A stretch of 64,000 nucleotides of DNA from Erwinia phyllosphaerae (GCF_019132875.1 NZ_JAHSPF010000005.1:1-64000); one strand, 5' to 3'; positions 21,401 through 31,149 are shown, numbered from the stretch's first letter. Made by a program: numbers and translations. The notes: generated by a model not told the origin, from the sequence alone.

Positions 21401-22233
21401 GCAGCTGGCCCGCTCTGAATCTGAACTGCGACGAGTGCTGGCTGCGTGGACAACGCTTTGGTCGTATCCAGGCGAATCTCAGCCACACCAGCGACACGCT
21501 GACCTTACAAAATGGCCTGATTGATACCGGAAAGGCTCGTCTCAAGGTAGAGGGTGAATGGGTCAACCGTCCTGGCGCGCAACGCACGGCGCTGAAGGGC
21601 ACGCTTAGCGGCGCAAAAATCAATGAAGCTACCGGCTGGTTTGGCGTTAATTCGCCTTTAAAGGATGCACCCTTCAATATTCACTACGATCTGCACTGGC
21701 AGGCAGCACCGTGGCAGCCGTCGGTAACTACGCTGAGCGGCCTGCTGAAATCCCATTTCGGTGCGGGGCAAATTGCGGATGTGAACACCGGAGCCGCCGG
21801 ACAGATACTGCGCCTGATGAGCTTTGACGCGCTGCTACGCAAGCTGCGCCTCGATTTTTCAGATACTTTCAGCCAGGGCTTCTATTTTGATTCCGTCAAC
21901 GGCACTGCCTGGATTGAAAAAGGCGTATTGCATACCGATAACCTGCTGGTGGACGGGCTGGAAGCCGATATCGCCATGCAGGGTAAACTTGACCTGGTGA
22001 AGCGGCAGATTGATATGGAAGCGGTCGTCGCGCCGGAAATCTCCGCTACCGTCGGCGTGGCAACGGCATTTGCGGTCAATCCGGTTATCGGCGCGGCGGT
22101 TTTTGCCGCCAGTAAGGTGCTGGGACCGCTGTGGCATAAAATTTCGGTGCTGCGCTATCATATCTCCGGGCCGATGGATAAGCCGCAGATTGACGAAGTG
22201 CTGCGTAAACCGCGGGAAAAGAGCGCGAAGTGA
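18433..22233 (+). CDS. yhdP: AsmA-like phospholipid transport protein YhdP (1266 aa)
   Basis: Very large inner-membrane-anchored, periplasm-spanning protein of the TamB/AsmA/YhdP group, which acts in phospholipid delivery from inner to outer membrane and outer-membrane barrier function. One N-terminal helix (about 8-28, ILLLTGAIIVVIIALLVSG) precedes a long beta-rich periplasmic part with no other membrane segments. The C-terminal AsmA-like end has the hydrophobic stretch VGVATAFAVNPVIGAAVFAA. It starts at GTG with AAGGAG 6 bases upstream. Length equals the E. coli protein. Confidence 0.95.
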   Translation: MRQLPRILLLTGAIIVVIIALLVSGLRLAMPHMNSWREPLLQRVSSAIDMPVQANFLQGRWENFGPVLEIKAVRVGLKDGGTLKVGRVTLALDVWQSLLHLRPQFRDLTFWQLDLVTNTPLTSGDSGKMQLKPGQFSDLFLRQFDHFDLRESQISFLTLSGQRAKLAIPQLTWLNEKTRHRAEGLVSLSSFTGQHGVVQVRLDLSDTNGYLDTGRAWMQADDVDVRPWLGQWMQDNTSLQSARFSLAAWMSLQDGEIHSGDILLKKGGAQWHGDKQSHHFTVDNVTAHVDRFEQGWRVEVPQTNLSTDGQAWPRGRVSLLWLPESTLGPGRPEELRVRATHLALERFDALLPLFSKATPTLLANWRALQPRGEIKALAADIPLQQPEQTRFQASWQDLSWQYWELLPGMEHLNGSLAGSVADGKLNFSLKNATLPYGTMFRAPLEISQATGAFSWQTGNDGLKLSGKDLDVQARSLWARGDFSYAQHKDQAPRLDILAGINLTNAGDAWRYFPEPLMGTKLVDYLGGAIKGGHVNNATLLFAGNPELFPFKHNDGMFQVWVPLRQATYQFQPGWPDLQKLDINLNFLNDGLFMKAQQTLLGKVQGRNIAAAIPDYMKERLIIDSDISGSGLEIGRYFNQTPLKSSLGAALDELQVGGDVSGRLHLNIPLDGEKVKASGDVNLRDNALFIKPLNSTIKQLSGRFTYDNGNLQSGPLTASWFGQPINVTFNTQEGEKDYQIGVDLKGDWQPAKTEGVPSALKEKLGGSASWQSAVQIALPHGGGANYKIALTGDLKNVSSHLPSPLDKPQNEAMPVKVEAQGNLSAFTLHGAVGENHRFNSRWLLGKQLRVDRGVWENNATRTPDLPETSGMVLNLPPLDGEAWLGLLAGGSGAAGASGKGQAYLPGNITLRTPALTLGGQRWQDLQVTLSQTVSGENVVQAKGREINGKLVMKQHSPWQGQLTYLYYNPQWSDAGGASPFGDDKAKGIDFSSWPALNLNCDECWLRGQRFGRIQANLSHTSDTLTLQNGLIDTGKARLKVEGEWVNRPGAQRTALKGTLSGAKINEATGWFGVNSPLKDAPFNIHYDLHWQAAPWQPSVTTLSGLLKSHFGAGQIADVNTGAAGQILRLMSFDALLRKLRLDFSDTFSQGFYFDSVNGTAWIEKGVLHTDNLLVDGLEADIAMQGKLDLVKRQIDMEAVVAPEISATVGVATAFAVNPVIGAAVFAASKVLGPLWHKISVLRYHISGPMDKPQIDEVLRKPREKSAK

Positions 22234-22314
22234 ATTTGACGTGACCGGGGAATTGCCTCAGGCTATAGAGAATAACCGCCAGCGACGACTGGCTCCCTAA
22301 CAGAGCGAGAATAC

Positions 22315-23760
22315 ATGAGTCTGAATCTGGTAAGTGAACAGTTACTAACTGCTAATAATATCAACCAACAGGATCTCTTTTCCCTTCTCGGTCAGCTCTC
22401 TGAACGCAAGCTGGATTATGCAGATCTCTACTTTCAGTCCAGCTACCACGAATCCTGGGTGCTGGAAGACCGGATTATTAAAGACGGCTCCTGGAATATT
22501 GACCAGGGCGTTGGCGTGCGCGCCATCAGCGGCGAAAAAACGGGCTTCGCCTATGCCGACCAGATAACCCTTAACGCCCTGACGCAAAGCGCGACGGCCG
22601 CTCGCAGCATCGTGCGCGAGCAGGGCAACGGCAAAGCGCATACGCTTGGCGCAGTCCTGAACCGCCAGCTCTATCCTGCCGTTGACCCGCTGCAAAGCCT
22701 CACGCGTGAAGAAAAAATCGCCTTGCTGCATCGCGTTGATGCGGCGGCGCGCGCGGCAGACAAACGCGTGCAGGAAGTCAGCGCCAGCCTTAGCGGCGTG
22801 TATGAAATGGTGCTGGTTGCCGCTACCGACGGCACGCTGGCGGCTGATGTCCGTCCGCTGGTACGCCTTTCCGTCAGCGTACAGGTAGAAGATAACGGCA
22901 AGCGTGAACGCGGCTCCAGCGGCGGCGGCGGACGTTTTGGCTACGAGTTTTTCCTGGCGGACGAGTCGGGCGAAATTCGTGCGGAAGCCTGGGCGCGTGA
23001 AGCGGTGCGTATGGCGCTGGTCAATCTTAGCGCCGTGGCCGCACCGGCAGGCACTATTCCCGTCGTGCTTGGCGCGGGCTGGCCGGGCGTGCTGCTGCAT
23101 GAAGCGGTAGGCCACGGCCTGGAAGGCGACTTTAACCGTCGCGGCACCTCGGTATTCAGCGGGCAGATGGGGCAGAAAGTGGCGTCCGATCTGTGCACCG
23201 TAGTGGATGATGGTACCATCGAAGGCCTGCGCGGCTCGCTGGCGGTAGATGACGAAGGCGTGCCGGGTCAGTATAACGTGCTGATTGAAAACGGCATTCT
23301 GAAAGGTTATATGCAGGATAAGCTCAATGCGCGCCTGATGGGCGTTAAGCCTACCGGCAACGGCCGCCGTGAATCTTATGCGCACCTGCCGATGCCGCGT
23401 ATGACCAATACCTATATGCTGGCCGGAAAATCTACGCCGGAAGAGATCATTGCCAGCGTAGAGTACGGCCTTTATGCGCCAAACTTCGGCGGCGGTCAGG
23501 TAGATATCACTTCCGGTAAGTTTGTTTTCTCAACGTCCGAAGCCTATCTGATCGAGAACGGCAAGGTGACTAAACCGGTGAAGGGCGCAACCTTAATCGG
23601 TTCCGGTATTGAAGCGATGCAGCAAATCTCGATGGTTGGCAACGATCTGGCGCTGGACAAAGGCGTTGGCGTTTGCGGCAAAGAGGGGCAAAGCCTGCCG
23701 GTTGGCGTCGGCCAGCCAACGTTGAAGCTGGACAAGCTGACCGTAGGCGGCACCGCCTGA
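22315..23760 (+). CDS. tldD: metalloprotease TldD (481 aa)
   Basis: Subunit of the TldD/TldE(PmbA) heterodimeric zinc protease that trims peptides such as microcin B17 precursor and CcdA. The metal-binding HExxxH motif is in [13 protein letters not shown] and the family block [19 protein letters not shown] follows. Full family length. Followed by a strong terminator. Confidence 0.97.
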   Translation: MSLNLVSEQLLTANNINQQDLFSLLGQLSERKLDYADLYFQSSYHESWVLEDRIIKDGSWNIDQGVGVRAISGEKTGFAYADQITLNALTQSATAARSIVREQGNGKAHTLGAVLNRQLYPAVDPLQSLTREEKIALLHRVDAAARAADKRVQEVSASLSGVYEMVLVAATDGTLAADVRPLVRLSVSVQVEDNGKRERGSSGGGGRFGYEFFLADESGEIRAEAWAREAVRMALVNLSAVAAPAGTIPVVLGAGWPGVLLHEAVGHGLEGDFNRRGTSVFSGQMGQKVASDLCTVVDDGTIEGLRGSLAVDDEGVPGQYNVLIENGILKGYMQDKLNARLMGVKPTGNGRRESYAHLPMPRMTNTYMLAGKSTPEEIIASVEYGLYAPNFGGGQVDITSGKFVFSTSEAYLIENGKVTKPVKGATLIGSGIEAMQQISMVGNDLALDKGVGVCGKEGQSLPVGVGQPTLKLDKLTVGGTA

Positions 23761-23784
23761 CAGGGTTATCTGAGGCATAATGAG

Positions 23785-23818
23785 GCGGAGTGCGTTTTAG
23801 CGCGCTCCGCTTTTTTTT
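23785..23818 (+). terminator. Rho-independent terminator of tldD
   Basis: A 10-bp stem (GCGGAGTGCG / CGCGCTCCGC, one mismatch) with a TTTTAG loop is followed by eight T. Confidence 0.92.
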
Positions 23819-23827
23819 GCCGTCACA

Positions 23828-24745
23828 TTATTCCTGCCGGTACTCCTGATAAATATCCGCCACCTTGTGGAAATAATCCGTCAGGTAGTTAATGCAAACC
23901 TGAACCTTCAGCGGCAGCTTATCTTTTTGCGTGTAGACCGCATAAACCGGCCTGGGGTCGGACTGATAGTGCGCAAACAGAATCTCAACCTTGCCCGCGT
24001 TAATTTCATCAATTACCCACATTAAAGGCACATAGGCGATGCCCGTTCCGGCCACCAGCCAGCGGATCAGCGTCTGTGAATCGTTAGTGGCAAAACGTCC
24101 CTGTGGCGAAAGGCGAATAGCGCTGCCTTCTGGCGAGGTCAGCTCGAAATCGTTATCGGGCCGCACGCTATATTCCAGCCAGGAAAAATTACCAATATCA
24201 GACGGTTTTTCCGGCGTGCCGTGCTGCGCCAGATAGCTTTTGGCGGCGCATACCACCATCGGCATGGAGCCAAGCCGCCGGGAAAAAAGGCTGGAATCAC
24301 GCAGCGCGCCCACGCGGATCACCAGATCTAACCCGTCGGCGATCAAATCAGGAGCGGGAATGCCGGTAACGAGATTGACCGTCAGGCCGGGATACTCTTT
24401 CAGCATTTCGGCGGTCATATTCGCCAGCACGTTCTGCGCCATTGTCGAGGAACTGCCGATACGCAGTGTGCCAACAGGAGTATTGTTAAATGCGTATAGC
24501 TGCTCATGGACCTGCTGCGCTTCTGACATCATGCGGCGGCAGCCCTGAAAATAGATTTTTCCGGCTTCGGTCAGACCAAGGCTGCGCGTGCTGCGGTTCA
24601 GCAGCTTAACCTGAAGTTCATCTTCCAGCCGCGCGACGATCTGGCTGACGGCGGAAACGCTCATCTGCAGATGGCTGGCCGCCGCCGTAAAAGAACCCAG
24701 TTCGACCACGCGGGCGAACACGGACATGCCTTTCATTCTTTCCAT
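23828..24745 (-). CDS. aaeR: LysR-type regulator AaeR (305 aa)
   Basis: Predicted activator of the aaeXAB efflux operon in response to aromatic carboxylic acids. The N-terminal winged helix-turn-helix (about 5-62, GSFTAAASHLQMSVSAVSQIVARLEDELQ, split here by recognition helix) and the periplasmic-binding-like effector domain (about 90-300) are intact. It is divergent from aaeX, the typical LysR arrangement, and convergent with tldD. A CRP-like site lies just upstream of its start. Confidence 0.93.
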   Translation of the reverse strand: MERMKGMSVFARVVELGSFTAAASHLQMSVSAVSQIVARLEDELQVKLLNRSTRSLGLTEAGKIYFQGCRRMMSEAQQVHEQLYAFNNTPVGTLRIGSSSTMAQNVLANMTAEMLKEYPGLTVNLVTGIPAPDLIADGLDLVIRVGALRDSSLFSRRLGSMPMVVCAAKSYLAQHGTPEKPSDIGNFSWLEYSVRPDNDFELTSPEGSAIRLSPQGRFATNDSQTLIRWLVAGTGIAYVPLMWVIDEINAGKVEILFAHYQSDPRPVYAVYTQKDKLPLKVQVCINYLTDYFHKVADIYQEYRQE

Positions 24746-24760
24746 TATTAACTCTGGCTT

Positions 24761-24782
24761 AAAAGTGATTTAGATCACATTT
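24761..24782. promoter_or_regulatory. CRP-cAMP binding site upstream of aaeR
   Basis: The 16-base core AGTGATTTAGATCACA matches the TGTGA-N6-TCACA consensus at 9 of 10 defined positions and keeps A/T flanks on both sides. It is centred 27 bases upstream of the aaeR ATG and about 245 bases from aaeX. The match is visible; action on aaeR, aaeX or both is inference. Confidence 0.7.
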
Positions 24783-25016
24783 GGTAGAAAACAGATAGTC
24801 AGCCGCGTTACTATAGCACCGCCGGGTCACGATTCCGTCACCTGTCTCGCCAAAATGCTGGCTCCTGAATACGCTATTATTCATAGAGCGCCGGTTATGA
24901 TAAGACCGCACGCGGTGAATCTGACATCATCACCTGTAGAGCAGCTGCTACCCCGTCCAGGGCGGCAGAAGATGTGTGGCGAAAGGAATGCCCGGTAAAC
25001 CCGACAAGGATAAGAG

Positions 25017-25220
25017 ATGAGTGTGCTTCCGGTTATTGTGATATTTGGGCTCTCCTTCCCGCCCATATTTTTTGAAATTATCGTGTCATTGATGCTGTTC
25101 TGGCTGGTGCGACGTTTGCTTACGCCCACCGGGATCTATGACCTGGTCTGGCATCCTGCTTTATTTAATACAGCACTTTACTGCTGCCTGTTCTACCTGG
25201 TTTCCCGATTGTTTGTCTGA
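25017..25220 (+). CDS. aaeX: AaeX small membrane protein (67 aa)
   Basis: DUF1656 protein with two transmembrane helices, always found at the head of aaeXAB-type efflux operons. Function in the complex is unknown. The conserved start [20 protein letters not shown] is present. Translation begins after AGGATAAGAG and the gene ends 7 bases before aaeA. Confidence 0.93.
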   Translation: MSVLPVIVIFGLSFPPIFFEIIVSLMLFWLVRRLLTPTGIYDLVWHPALFNTALYCCLFYLVSRLFV

Positions 25221-25227
25221 GGTCATA

Positions 25228-26160
25228 GTGAAAGCGTTAACAAGAAAAATTTCCCGGTTCGCCATCACCCTTATCCTGGTTGCGATCGCTGTTGTTGGTA
25301 TTTTCCACGTGTGGGTTTACTACACCGAATCACCCTGGACCCGTGACGCTAAATTTACGGCAGATGTCGTCGCTATTGCACCGGACGTCAGCGGGCTGAT
25401 TACCGATGTGCGCGTGCGCGATAACCAGCTGGTGAAGAAAGATCAGGTGCTGTTTGTTGTCGATCAGCCACGCTATCAGCAGGCGCTGAACGAAGCGGAA
25501 GCGGACGTCGCCTATTATCAGGCGCTGGTTAGCGAAAAACGTCGTGAGGCGAGCCGCCGCAATCAGCTTGGCGTCTCCGCCATGTCTCGTGAAGCCATTG
25601 AGCAATCCAATAATGACTATCAGACCAGTGAACATCAGCTGGCAAAAGCGGTAGCAACGCGCGATACCGCTAAGCTGGATCTGGAGCGCACCGTGGTAAA
25701 AGCGCCGGCAGATGGCTGGATAACGAACCTCAACGTCTATCGCGGCGAATTCATTACGCGCGGCTCTACCGCCGTGGCGCTGGTTCAGCAGCATACTTTC
25801 TACGTGCTGGCCTATATGGAAGAGACCAAGCTGGAAGGCGTGCGCCCTGGCTACCGCGTTGAGATTACCCCGCTGGGCAGTAATCGCGTGCTGCACGGCA
25901 CCGTAGACAGCGTTGCCGCTGGCGTAACCAACAGCAGCAGCTCCATAGACAGTAAAGGCATGGCGACCATTGATTCCAATCTGGAATGGGTTCGTCTGGC
26001 ACAGCGCGTGCCGGTACGTATCCATCTGGATCAGCAGCCGGGCAATCTTTATCCTTCCGGCACCACGGCTACCGTGATCGTAACCGGTGAGAAAGATCGC
26101 CAGCCGCAAGAAATGTCGCCGATGATGAAACTGATGCATCGTCTGCGCGAGTTCGGCTAA
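25228..26160 (+). CDS. aaeA: p-hydroxybenzoate efflux subunit AaeA, membrane fusion protein (310 aa)
   Basis: Periplasmic adaptor (HlyD family) that works with AaeB to export p-hydroxybenzoate and related aromatic acids. One N-terminal helix (about 10-29), a biotinyl-lipoyl domain split by a helical hairpin (about 80-165) and a beta-barrel domain. I chose the GTG giving [13 protein letters not shown], which gives the exact E. coli length and has GAGG upstream; the ATG 90 bases earlier lies inside aaeX. Confidence 0.94.
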   Translation: MKALTRKISRFAITLILVAIAVVGIFHVWVYYTESPWTRDAKFTADVVAIAPDVSGLITDVRVRDNQLVKKDQVLFVVDQPRYQQALNEAEADVAYYQALVSEKRREASRRNQLGVSAMSREAIEQSNNDYQTSEHQLAKAVATRDTAKLDLERTVVKAPADGWITNLNVYRGEFITRGSTAVALVQQHTFYVLAYMEETKLEGVRPGYRVEITPLGSNRVLHGTVDSVAAGVTNSSSSIDSKGMATIDSNLEWVRLAQRVPVRIHLDQQPGNLYPSGTTATVIVTGEKDRQPQEMSPMMKLMHRLREFG

Positions 26161-26165
26161 GCGCC

Positions 26166-28121
26166 ATGTGGTATCAACTGCGCTTCCCGATCAAGCTGAC
26201 CTTTGCGATTTTACTGGCGCTGCTGATTGGCTTTCATTTTAATCTGGAAACGCCACGCTGGGCGGTGATGACTGCCTGTATCGTCGCGGGCGGCACGGCC
26301 TTTGCCGCGGGCGGCGATCCTTTCTCTGGGGCGCTGCGCCACCGTGGCATGCTGCGTATTATCGGGACCTTTCTCGGCTGTATCGCTGCGCTGACCATTA
26401 TGATTGCCACTATCCGTGCACCGGTGGTGATGCTGCTGCTGTGCTGCCTGTGGGCCGGTTTTTGCGTCTGGCTTTCTTCGCTTATTCGGGTAGAGAACTC
26501 TTATGCGCTGGGTCTGGCGGGCTACACGGCTTTGATTATCGTGGTCAGCGTGGACGCTAACGGCTCGCTGCTGCTGGCACCGCAGTTTGCCGTCGAGCGC
26601 TGTAGCGAAATCATTATCGGTATCGTCTGCGCTATCCTGGCCGATATGCTGTTTTCTCCCCGCTCCATTAAGCAGGATATTGACCGGGCTATCGACGGGC
26701 TGCTGGTCGATCAGTACAAGCTAATGCAGCTTTGCGTAGCGCACGGCGACAGGGACGAGGTAGATAAAAGCTGGGCCGATCTGGTACGCCGCACCACCGC
26801 GTTGAACGGCATGCGTACTCATCTGCTGATGGAGTCCGGCCGCTGGCATAAGGCTGACAGACGCTTACGGGCATTAAACACGCTTTCGCTGACCTTGATT
26901 ACCCAGGCCTGTGAAACCTTTCTGATTCAAAACACGCGTCAGGAATATATCCCGCCGCAGTTTCACCTCTTTTTTGAAAAGCCGGTCGAAAACGTGGCGG
27001 ACGTTCACAAGCGCATGAAATTGATGCGCCGTGTTATTACCGCCAGCGGCAGCAAGAATACGCCGCTTACCGTCAGCAACTGGGTAGGGGCCGCTTCGCG
27101 TTATCTGCTGCTGCTAAAAGGCACCAAAACCAACAGCAGTATTAGTCGTCTGGAAGAAGAAGTCCTGGATGGCGAACCCGTAGTGAAAATGCGCTCGGCG
27201 GAAACTCGTCACGCGCTGATTAACGGCGTGCGCACCTTTGTAGCGACGGCGGTCGGCTCGCTGTTCTGGCTGTGGAGCGGCTGGACGTCCGGCAGCGGCG
27301 CAATGGTAATGCTTGCCGTTATCACCGCGCTGGCAATGCGCATGCCCAATCCGCTGATGATGGCAAAAGACTTTCTGTACGGCATGATCGTGGCCATTCC
27401 GCTTGGCTCGCTTTATTACATGTTTATCATGCCCGCCACGCAGCAAAGCATGCTGCTGCTCTGTATCTGCCTGGGCGTCATGGCGTTTATCGGCGGTATC
27501 CTTATTCAGCGTCGGCAAATTGGCACGCTTGGCGCGCTGGTGGGCACTATCAATATCCTGACGCTGGATAATCCCATGACCTTTAACGTCACCGCGTTTC
27601 TGGACAACGCGCTGGGTCAGGCTATCGGCTGTTTTGTGGCATTAATTGTGATTCTGCTGATCCGCGATACCTCTAAGGCGCGTATCGGCCGTACGCTGTT
27701 AAACCGGTTTATGTATTCGGCCGTGGCGGCGATGACCACTAACCAGCTGCGCCGTCGTGAAAACCATTTGCCAGCGCTTTATCAACAGCTGTTTATGCTG
27801 CTGAATATTTTCCCCGGCGATATTAATAAGTTCCGTATCGCATTAACGCTGATTATCAGCCATCAGCGCCTGCGCGATGCCGATATCCCCGTTAACAGCG
27901 ATCTGTCCTCCTTCCACAAACAGCTGCGCCATACGGCGGATCGCGTCATCTCTGCGAGCAGCGACGCCAAAAGGCATCGCTATTTTGAACGTCTGCTGGC
28001 GGAACTGCATATTTATCAGGAGAAGCTGGTGCAGTATGAAGCGCCGCTAAGCGTGACGGAACCCGTGCAGCGTCTGGTCACTATGCTGAAAAAATACCAG
28101 ACCACGTTGCTGCAAATCTAA
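26166..28121 (+). CDS. aaeB: p-hydroxybenzoate efflux subunit AaeB (651 aa)
   Basis: Inner-membrane transporter of the aromatic acid exporter family (FUSC/PET type). Two repeats of about 5-6 membrane helices (roughly 10-160 and 355-500) are each followed by a cytoplasmic helical domain. The start is 5 bases after the aaeA stop. The system is a safety valve against aromatic carboxylic acids, including those from plant material. Confidence 0.95.
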   Translation: MWYQLRFPIKLTFAILLALLIGFHFNLETPRWAVMTACIVAGGTAFAAGGDPFSGALRHRGMLRIIGTFLGCIAALTIMIATIRAPVVMLLLCCLWAGFCVWLSSLIRVENSYALGLAGYTALIIVVSVDANGSLLLAPQFAVERCSEIIIGIVCAILADMLFSPRSIKQDIDRAIDGLLVDQYKLMQLCVAHGDRDEVDKSWADLVRRTTALNGMRTHLLMESGRWHKADRRLRALNTLSLTLITQACETFLIQNTRQEYIPPQFHLFFEKPVENVADVHKRMKLMRRVITASGSKNTPLTVSNWVGAASRYLLLLKGTKTNSSISRLEEEVLDGEPVVKMRSAETRHALINGVRTFVATAVGSLFWLWSGWTSGSGAMVMLAVITALAMRMPNPLMMAKDFLYGMIVAIPLGSLYYMFIMPATQQSMLLLCICLGVMAFIGGILIQRRQIGTLGALVGTINILTLDNPMTFNVTAFLDNALGQAIGCFVALIVILLIRDTSKARIGRTLLNRFMYSAVAAMTTNQLRRRENHLPALYQQLFMLLNIFPGDINKFRIALTLIISHQRLRDADIPVNSDLSSFHKQLRHTADRVISASSDAKRHRYFERLLAELHIYQEKLVQYEAPLSVTEPVQRLVTMLKKYQTTLLQI

Positions 28122-28248
28122 TCCTTCCCGGCTACAAACCTGCCGTGCCTGAACAGCGCGGCTTTTACCTACTCTGTTACCAATCTGAGATCTGCTACGC
28201 AGGCTGCCATCTATACTTATCCCAACGCTAACTCAACGGGAGAACAGG

Positions 28249-29700
28249 ATGAGCACTTCGCTTTCTGACCACGAATTATTCCAGACTGGTTATTTCACTA
28301 ACGGCCAGTGGCAGCATACGGACGCGACTTTTGACGTAGTGAATCCGGCAACGGGTGAGGTCGTCGCACAGGTCGCACGTGCCGGGAAAGAGGAAACCGA
28401 GCGGGCGATTGCCGCAGCCAAAGAGGCGTTTCCAGCCTGGCGTGCGAAAACGGCTAAAGAGCGCAGCGAAATTCTTTACCGCTGGTATCAGCTGATTATC
28501 GATAACAAAGCCTGGCTGGGCAAACTGATGACCGCCGAACAGGGCAAACCGGTGAAGGAAGCCGAAGGCGAGGTCGATTACGCCGCCAGCTTTATTCAGT
28601 GGTTTGCCGAGCAGGCCAAGCGCGCTAACGGCGAAATTATTCCACCGGCCAAAGCGGGCTCGCGCATTCTGGCCACGCGCGAGCCTGTCGGCGTTGTGGC
28701 GGCTATCACGCCCTGGAACTTCCCTATGGCAATGTTGACCCGCAAGCTTGGCCCTGCGCTGGCGGCTGGCTGTACCGGCATTATCAAACCGGCCAACAAT
28801 ACGCCGCTATCGGCCTTTGCTCTGGTGGCGCTGGCTAAAAAAGCGGGCGTACCGGATGGCGTGCTTAACGCCGTCGCGGGCGATACTAAAGCGATAAGCG
28901 AAGCCATCATGGCCAGCTCTACCGTCAGGAAAATCTCTTTTACCGGTTCGACAGAGGTAGGCAAGCTGCTGATGCGTAATGCGGCGGAGACCATGAAAAA
29001 AGTCTCTATGGAGCTGGGCGGCAACGCGCCCTATATCGTTTTTGATGATGCGGATATCGACGCGGCGGTTAAAGGTGCTATTGCCAATAAGTTCCGCAAT
29101 GCGGGCCAGGTCTGCGTCAGCGTCAACCGTTTCTACATTCATAACAGCGTTTACGATCGCTTCGTTAGCCAGCTGGCAGAAGAGGTTAACCAGCTGAAAG
29201 TGGGTAACGGCATGGAGGAGGGCGTGGTCGTTGGGCCGCTGATTGAAGCTTCCGCCGTGAAAAAAGTGGAAGAGCACGTTAACGATGCGAAAGCGAAGGG
29301 CGGGAAAATTGTGGCCGGCGGCGAGCGACATCAGCTGGGCGGCAATTTCTGGCAGCCGACGGTCATTGCCGAAGCCAACGAAACCATGCAGCTGGCAAAA
29401 GAAGAAACCTTTGGCCCGGTTGCCGCCTGCTTTCGGTTTGACAGCGAAGAAGAGGTTATTCAACGCGCTAACGACACGGAGTTTGGCCTGGCGGCCTATT
29501 TCTATACGCGCGACGTTCAGCGGATTTTCCGCGTCGCGGCGGCGCTGGAAAGCGGTATGGTCGGCATTAACGAATGCGCGGTTTCTACCGAACTGGCACC
29601 TTTTGGCGGCGTAAAAGAATCGGGGCTGGGCCGGGAAGGCTCGGTGCTGGGACTGGAGGAGTTTTTAGAAGTTAAAGCCCTGCATATCGGGGGCCTGTAA
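28249..29700 (+). CDS. NAD(P)-dependent aldehyde dehydrogenase, succinate-semialdehyde dehydrogenase-like (483 aa)
   Basis: ALDH-superfamily enzyme closest in feel to GabD. Catalytic residues are visible: Asn157 in TPWNFP, Glu255 in ELGGNAP and Cys289 in GQVCVSVNR. The cofactor loop [11 protein letters not shown] and the C-terminal [16 protein letters not shown] pattern of GabD are present. The second cysteine of the GabD C-x-C redox pair is replaced by Ser. It has its own GGGAGA ribosome binding site 128 bases after aaeB. In E. coli no such gene sits between aaeB and yhcO, so this is an insertion relative to that order. The substrate is not certain: succinate semialdehyde or an aromatic aldehyde are both possible. 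Confidence 0.9.
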   Translation: MSTSLSDHELFQTGYFTNGQWQHTDATFDVVNPATGEVVAQVARAGKEETERAIAAAKEAFPAWRAKTAKERSEILYRWYQLIIDNKAWLGKLMTAEQGKPVKEAEGEVDYAASFIQWFAEQAKRANGEIIPPAKAGSRILATREPVGVVAAITPWNFPMAMLTRKLGPALAAGCTGIIKPANNTPLSAFALVALAKKAGVPDGVLNAVAGDTKAISEAIMASSTVRKISFTGSTEVGKLLMRNAAETMKKVSMELGGNAPYIVFDDADIDAAVKGAIANKFRNAGQVCVSVNRFYIHNSVYDRFVSQLAEEVNQLKVGNGMEEGVVVGPLIEASAVKKVEEHVNDAKAKGGKIVAGGERHQLGGNFWQPTVIAEANETMQLAKEETFGPVAACFRFDSEEEVIQRANDTEFGLAAYFYTRDVQRIFRVAAALESGMVGINECAVSTELAPFGGVKESGLGREGSVLGLEEFLEVKALHIGGL

Positions 29701-29752
29701 CTCACCGGGCGGCCAGGCGTCGCCCAACCGTTTGCCCTGTGGAGCGGCCAGT

Positions 29753-30031
29753 ATGAGAACAGAGATATTTGATTTTAATGAGATTGTAGACCAGGCACAT
29801 TTCTTCCGGCAGTTTAGCGATCGCTTTGCGCTGGGCGACAGGCTAATTACCGATTTAGATAGTCTGTGGGATGTAGTGAACGACAAAAGCCTGCCGTTAC
29901 CTTTAGATATCGTTTTTGTTCATCTTGGCTCCGGGCAAAGGCGACGCTATGGCGCATTGATTCTGCTGTTTGACGAAGCGGAAGAAGAACTGGAAGGGCA
30001 GCTGCGTTTTAATATCCGTCAGGAAAGATAG
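29753..30031 (+). CDS. yhcO: barstar-family protein YhcO (92 aa)
   Basis: Small acidic protein of the barstar (barnase inhibitor) fold, with the hallmark DLDSLWDVV and [15 protein letters not shown] motifs. No cognate barnase-like RNase is seen in the window and the role is unknown. I chose the ATG with GGAG upstream ([11 protein letters not shown]); the ATG seven codons earlier has no support. Confidence 0.9.
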   Translation: MRTEIFDFNEIVDQAHFFRQFSDRFALGDRLITDLDSLWDVVNDKSLPLPLDIVFVHLGSGQRRRYGALILLFDEAEEELEGQLRFNIRQER

Positions 30032-30058
30032 AAAAAGGGCCCCGGCGAACGGGGCCAA
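30032..30058 (-). terminator. terminator after the yhcN pair, possibly bidirectional
   Basis: Stem GGCCCCG-GCGAA-CGGGGCC. On the minus strand it is followed by CTTTTT, so it best serves the yhcN genes. On the plus strand it directly follows the yhcO stop but lacks a T-run. Confidence 0.75.
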
Positions 30059-30103
30059 AGGGTTCGTCAAAGACTGCTTAGGGTACAGCCCGAAGACGAG
30101 GAA

Positions 30104-30373
30104 TTATTTATACAGTTCTGCCGTGGCGTGATAGTTGCCGTTATTGTAGGCCTCGATGACGCGATAGGATTTTGCACCCTGCTCGTCAGCTTTCTGAGAA
30201 AGCTGCTGGCGAATGGTGGTTGGCGCGCCGTCGATACCGCTTACGCTGATGGTACCGATAGACTGCATATTTTCATTGGCAACCTGTTCGTTGGTAACCA
30301 GATTAGCGGCGCTGGCGCCAAAAGAGATAACGGAAGCCAGGCTCAGTACAGCGATAGTCAATTTAGTTTTCAT
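30104..30373 (-). CDS. YhcN-family periplasmic stress protein, copy 1 (89 aa)
   Basis: DUF1471 (BhsA/McbA/YdgH-type) protein with an N-terminal Sec signal peptide (MKTKLTIAVLSLASVISFGA then SAANL) and the C-terminal domain ending YNNGNYHATAELYK. Family members respond to acid, peroxide or biofilm signals. It shares the C-terminal 15 residues with its upstream neighbour, so the two are tandem paralogues. Confidence 0.9.
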   Translation of the reverse strand: MKTKLTIAVLSLASVISFGASAANLVTNEQVANENMQSIGTISVSGIDGAPTTIRQQLSQKADEQGAKSYRVIEAYNNGNYHATAELYK

Positions 30374-30475
30374 TACAGATGCTCCAGAGTTTAACGATAA
30401 CCGAAAGGGCTAAAAAACATTTATTATTCTTGGGGTTATCGTGAGATTGTTGGGTACATTACGTCGGTTGTTTAC

Positions 30476-30739
30476 TTACTTGTACAGCTCAGCCGTGGCA
30501 TGGTAGTTGCCGTTGTTATAGGCCTCTACAATGCGATAAGCCTTCGCGCCTTGCGCTTCAGCTTTCTGATTCAGTTGGGCATTGATATCCATTGGCGCAG
30601 CGCTAACGCCGCTGACGCTGACCGTGCCCATAGCCTGCATGTTTTGCGCCTGCTCCGTGTTAACAGAATCAGCTGCAAAAGCACCAAAAGAGAGGGCGGA
30701 TAACACGCTTAACGCGGCAATCGTAGTTTTAACTTTCAT
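30476..30739 (-). CDS. yhcN: YhcN-family periplasmic stress protein, copy 2 (87 aa)
   Basis: DUF1471 protein with the signal peptide MKVKTTIAALSVLSALSFGA (cleavage after AFA). It has the same 87-aa length as E. coli YhcN and is closer to it than the other copy, so it gets the symbol. I took the ATG giving MKVKTTIAALS; the one 16 codons upstream adds a basic stretch that would spoil the signal peptide and lacks a ribosome binding site. A CRP-like site lies upstream. Confidence 0.92.
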   Translation of the reverse strand: MKVKTTIAALSVLSALSFGAFAADSVNTEQAQNMQAMGTVSVSGVSAAPMDINAQLNQKAEAQGAKAYRIVEAYNNGNYHATAELYK

Positions 30740-30777
30740 GATATTTTTCCTCGTCACTGTTTTTATCTTGTTTTTAG

Positions 30778-30793
30778 TGTGATTCACATCACG
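30778..30793. promoter_or_regulatory. CRP-like site upstream of yhcN
   Basis: TGTGATTCACATCACG matches TGTGA-N6-TCACA at 9 of 10 positions and is centred about 46 bases upstream of the yhcN ATG. Confidence 0.55.
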
Positions 30794-31082
30794 AAAAGAA
30801 GTATAGATCTAATAACGTAAAAAATTAATAGCATGCTAATAATGTTTTGTTGGGATACTTAAGCAATTAACCACCTTTTAATAACGTTCTGTTATAAAAA
30901 ATGCTTATATTTTGTACCAGTGCAGTTAAATGTACTTAAAAACAGCAGGATAGGTAAATTTAACTATTTGTGCGCTAATCTGCGGCAGATCACACTGCGA
31001 GACGGGAGTCTATTACCTGAAGGTGCGAGAAGGGTACGTCCAGCTAGCATATCGTGCTGATTACGACGCTGTCAGGGCATAT
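30794..31082. other. AT-rich gap between yhcN and argR
   Basis: About 290 bases, very AT-rich at 30794-30965. No gene, tRNA or clear repeat was seen. It probably holds the yhcN promoter. Confidence 0.5.
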
Positions 31083-31111
31083 AAAATAAAGCGCCGACCG
31101 AGGTCAGCGCT
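31083..31111 (-). terminator. Rho-independent terminator of argR
   Basis: A 10-bp stem (AGCGCTGACC / GGTCGGCGCT, one mismatch) is followed on the minus strand by TTATTTTAT. Confidence 0.8.
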
Positions 31112-31149
31112 GAGAGAAAAGGAATATAGCCGCGATGCATACAGGCCTT

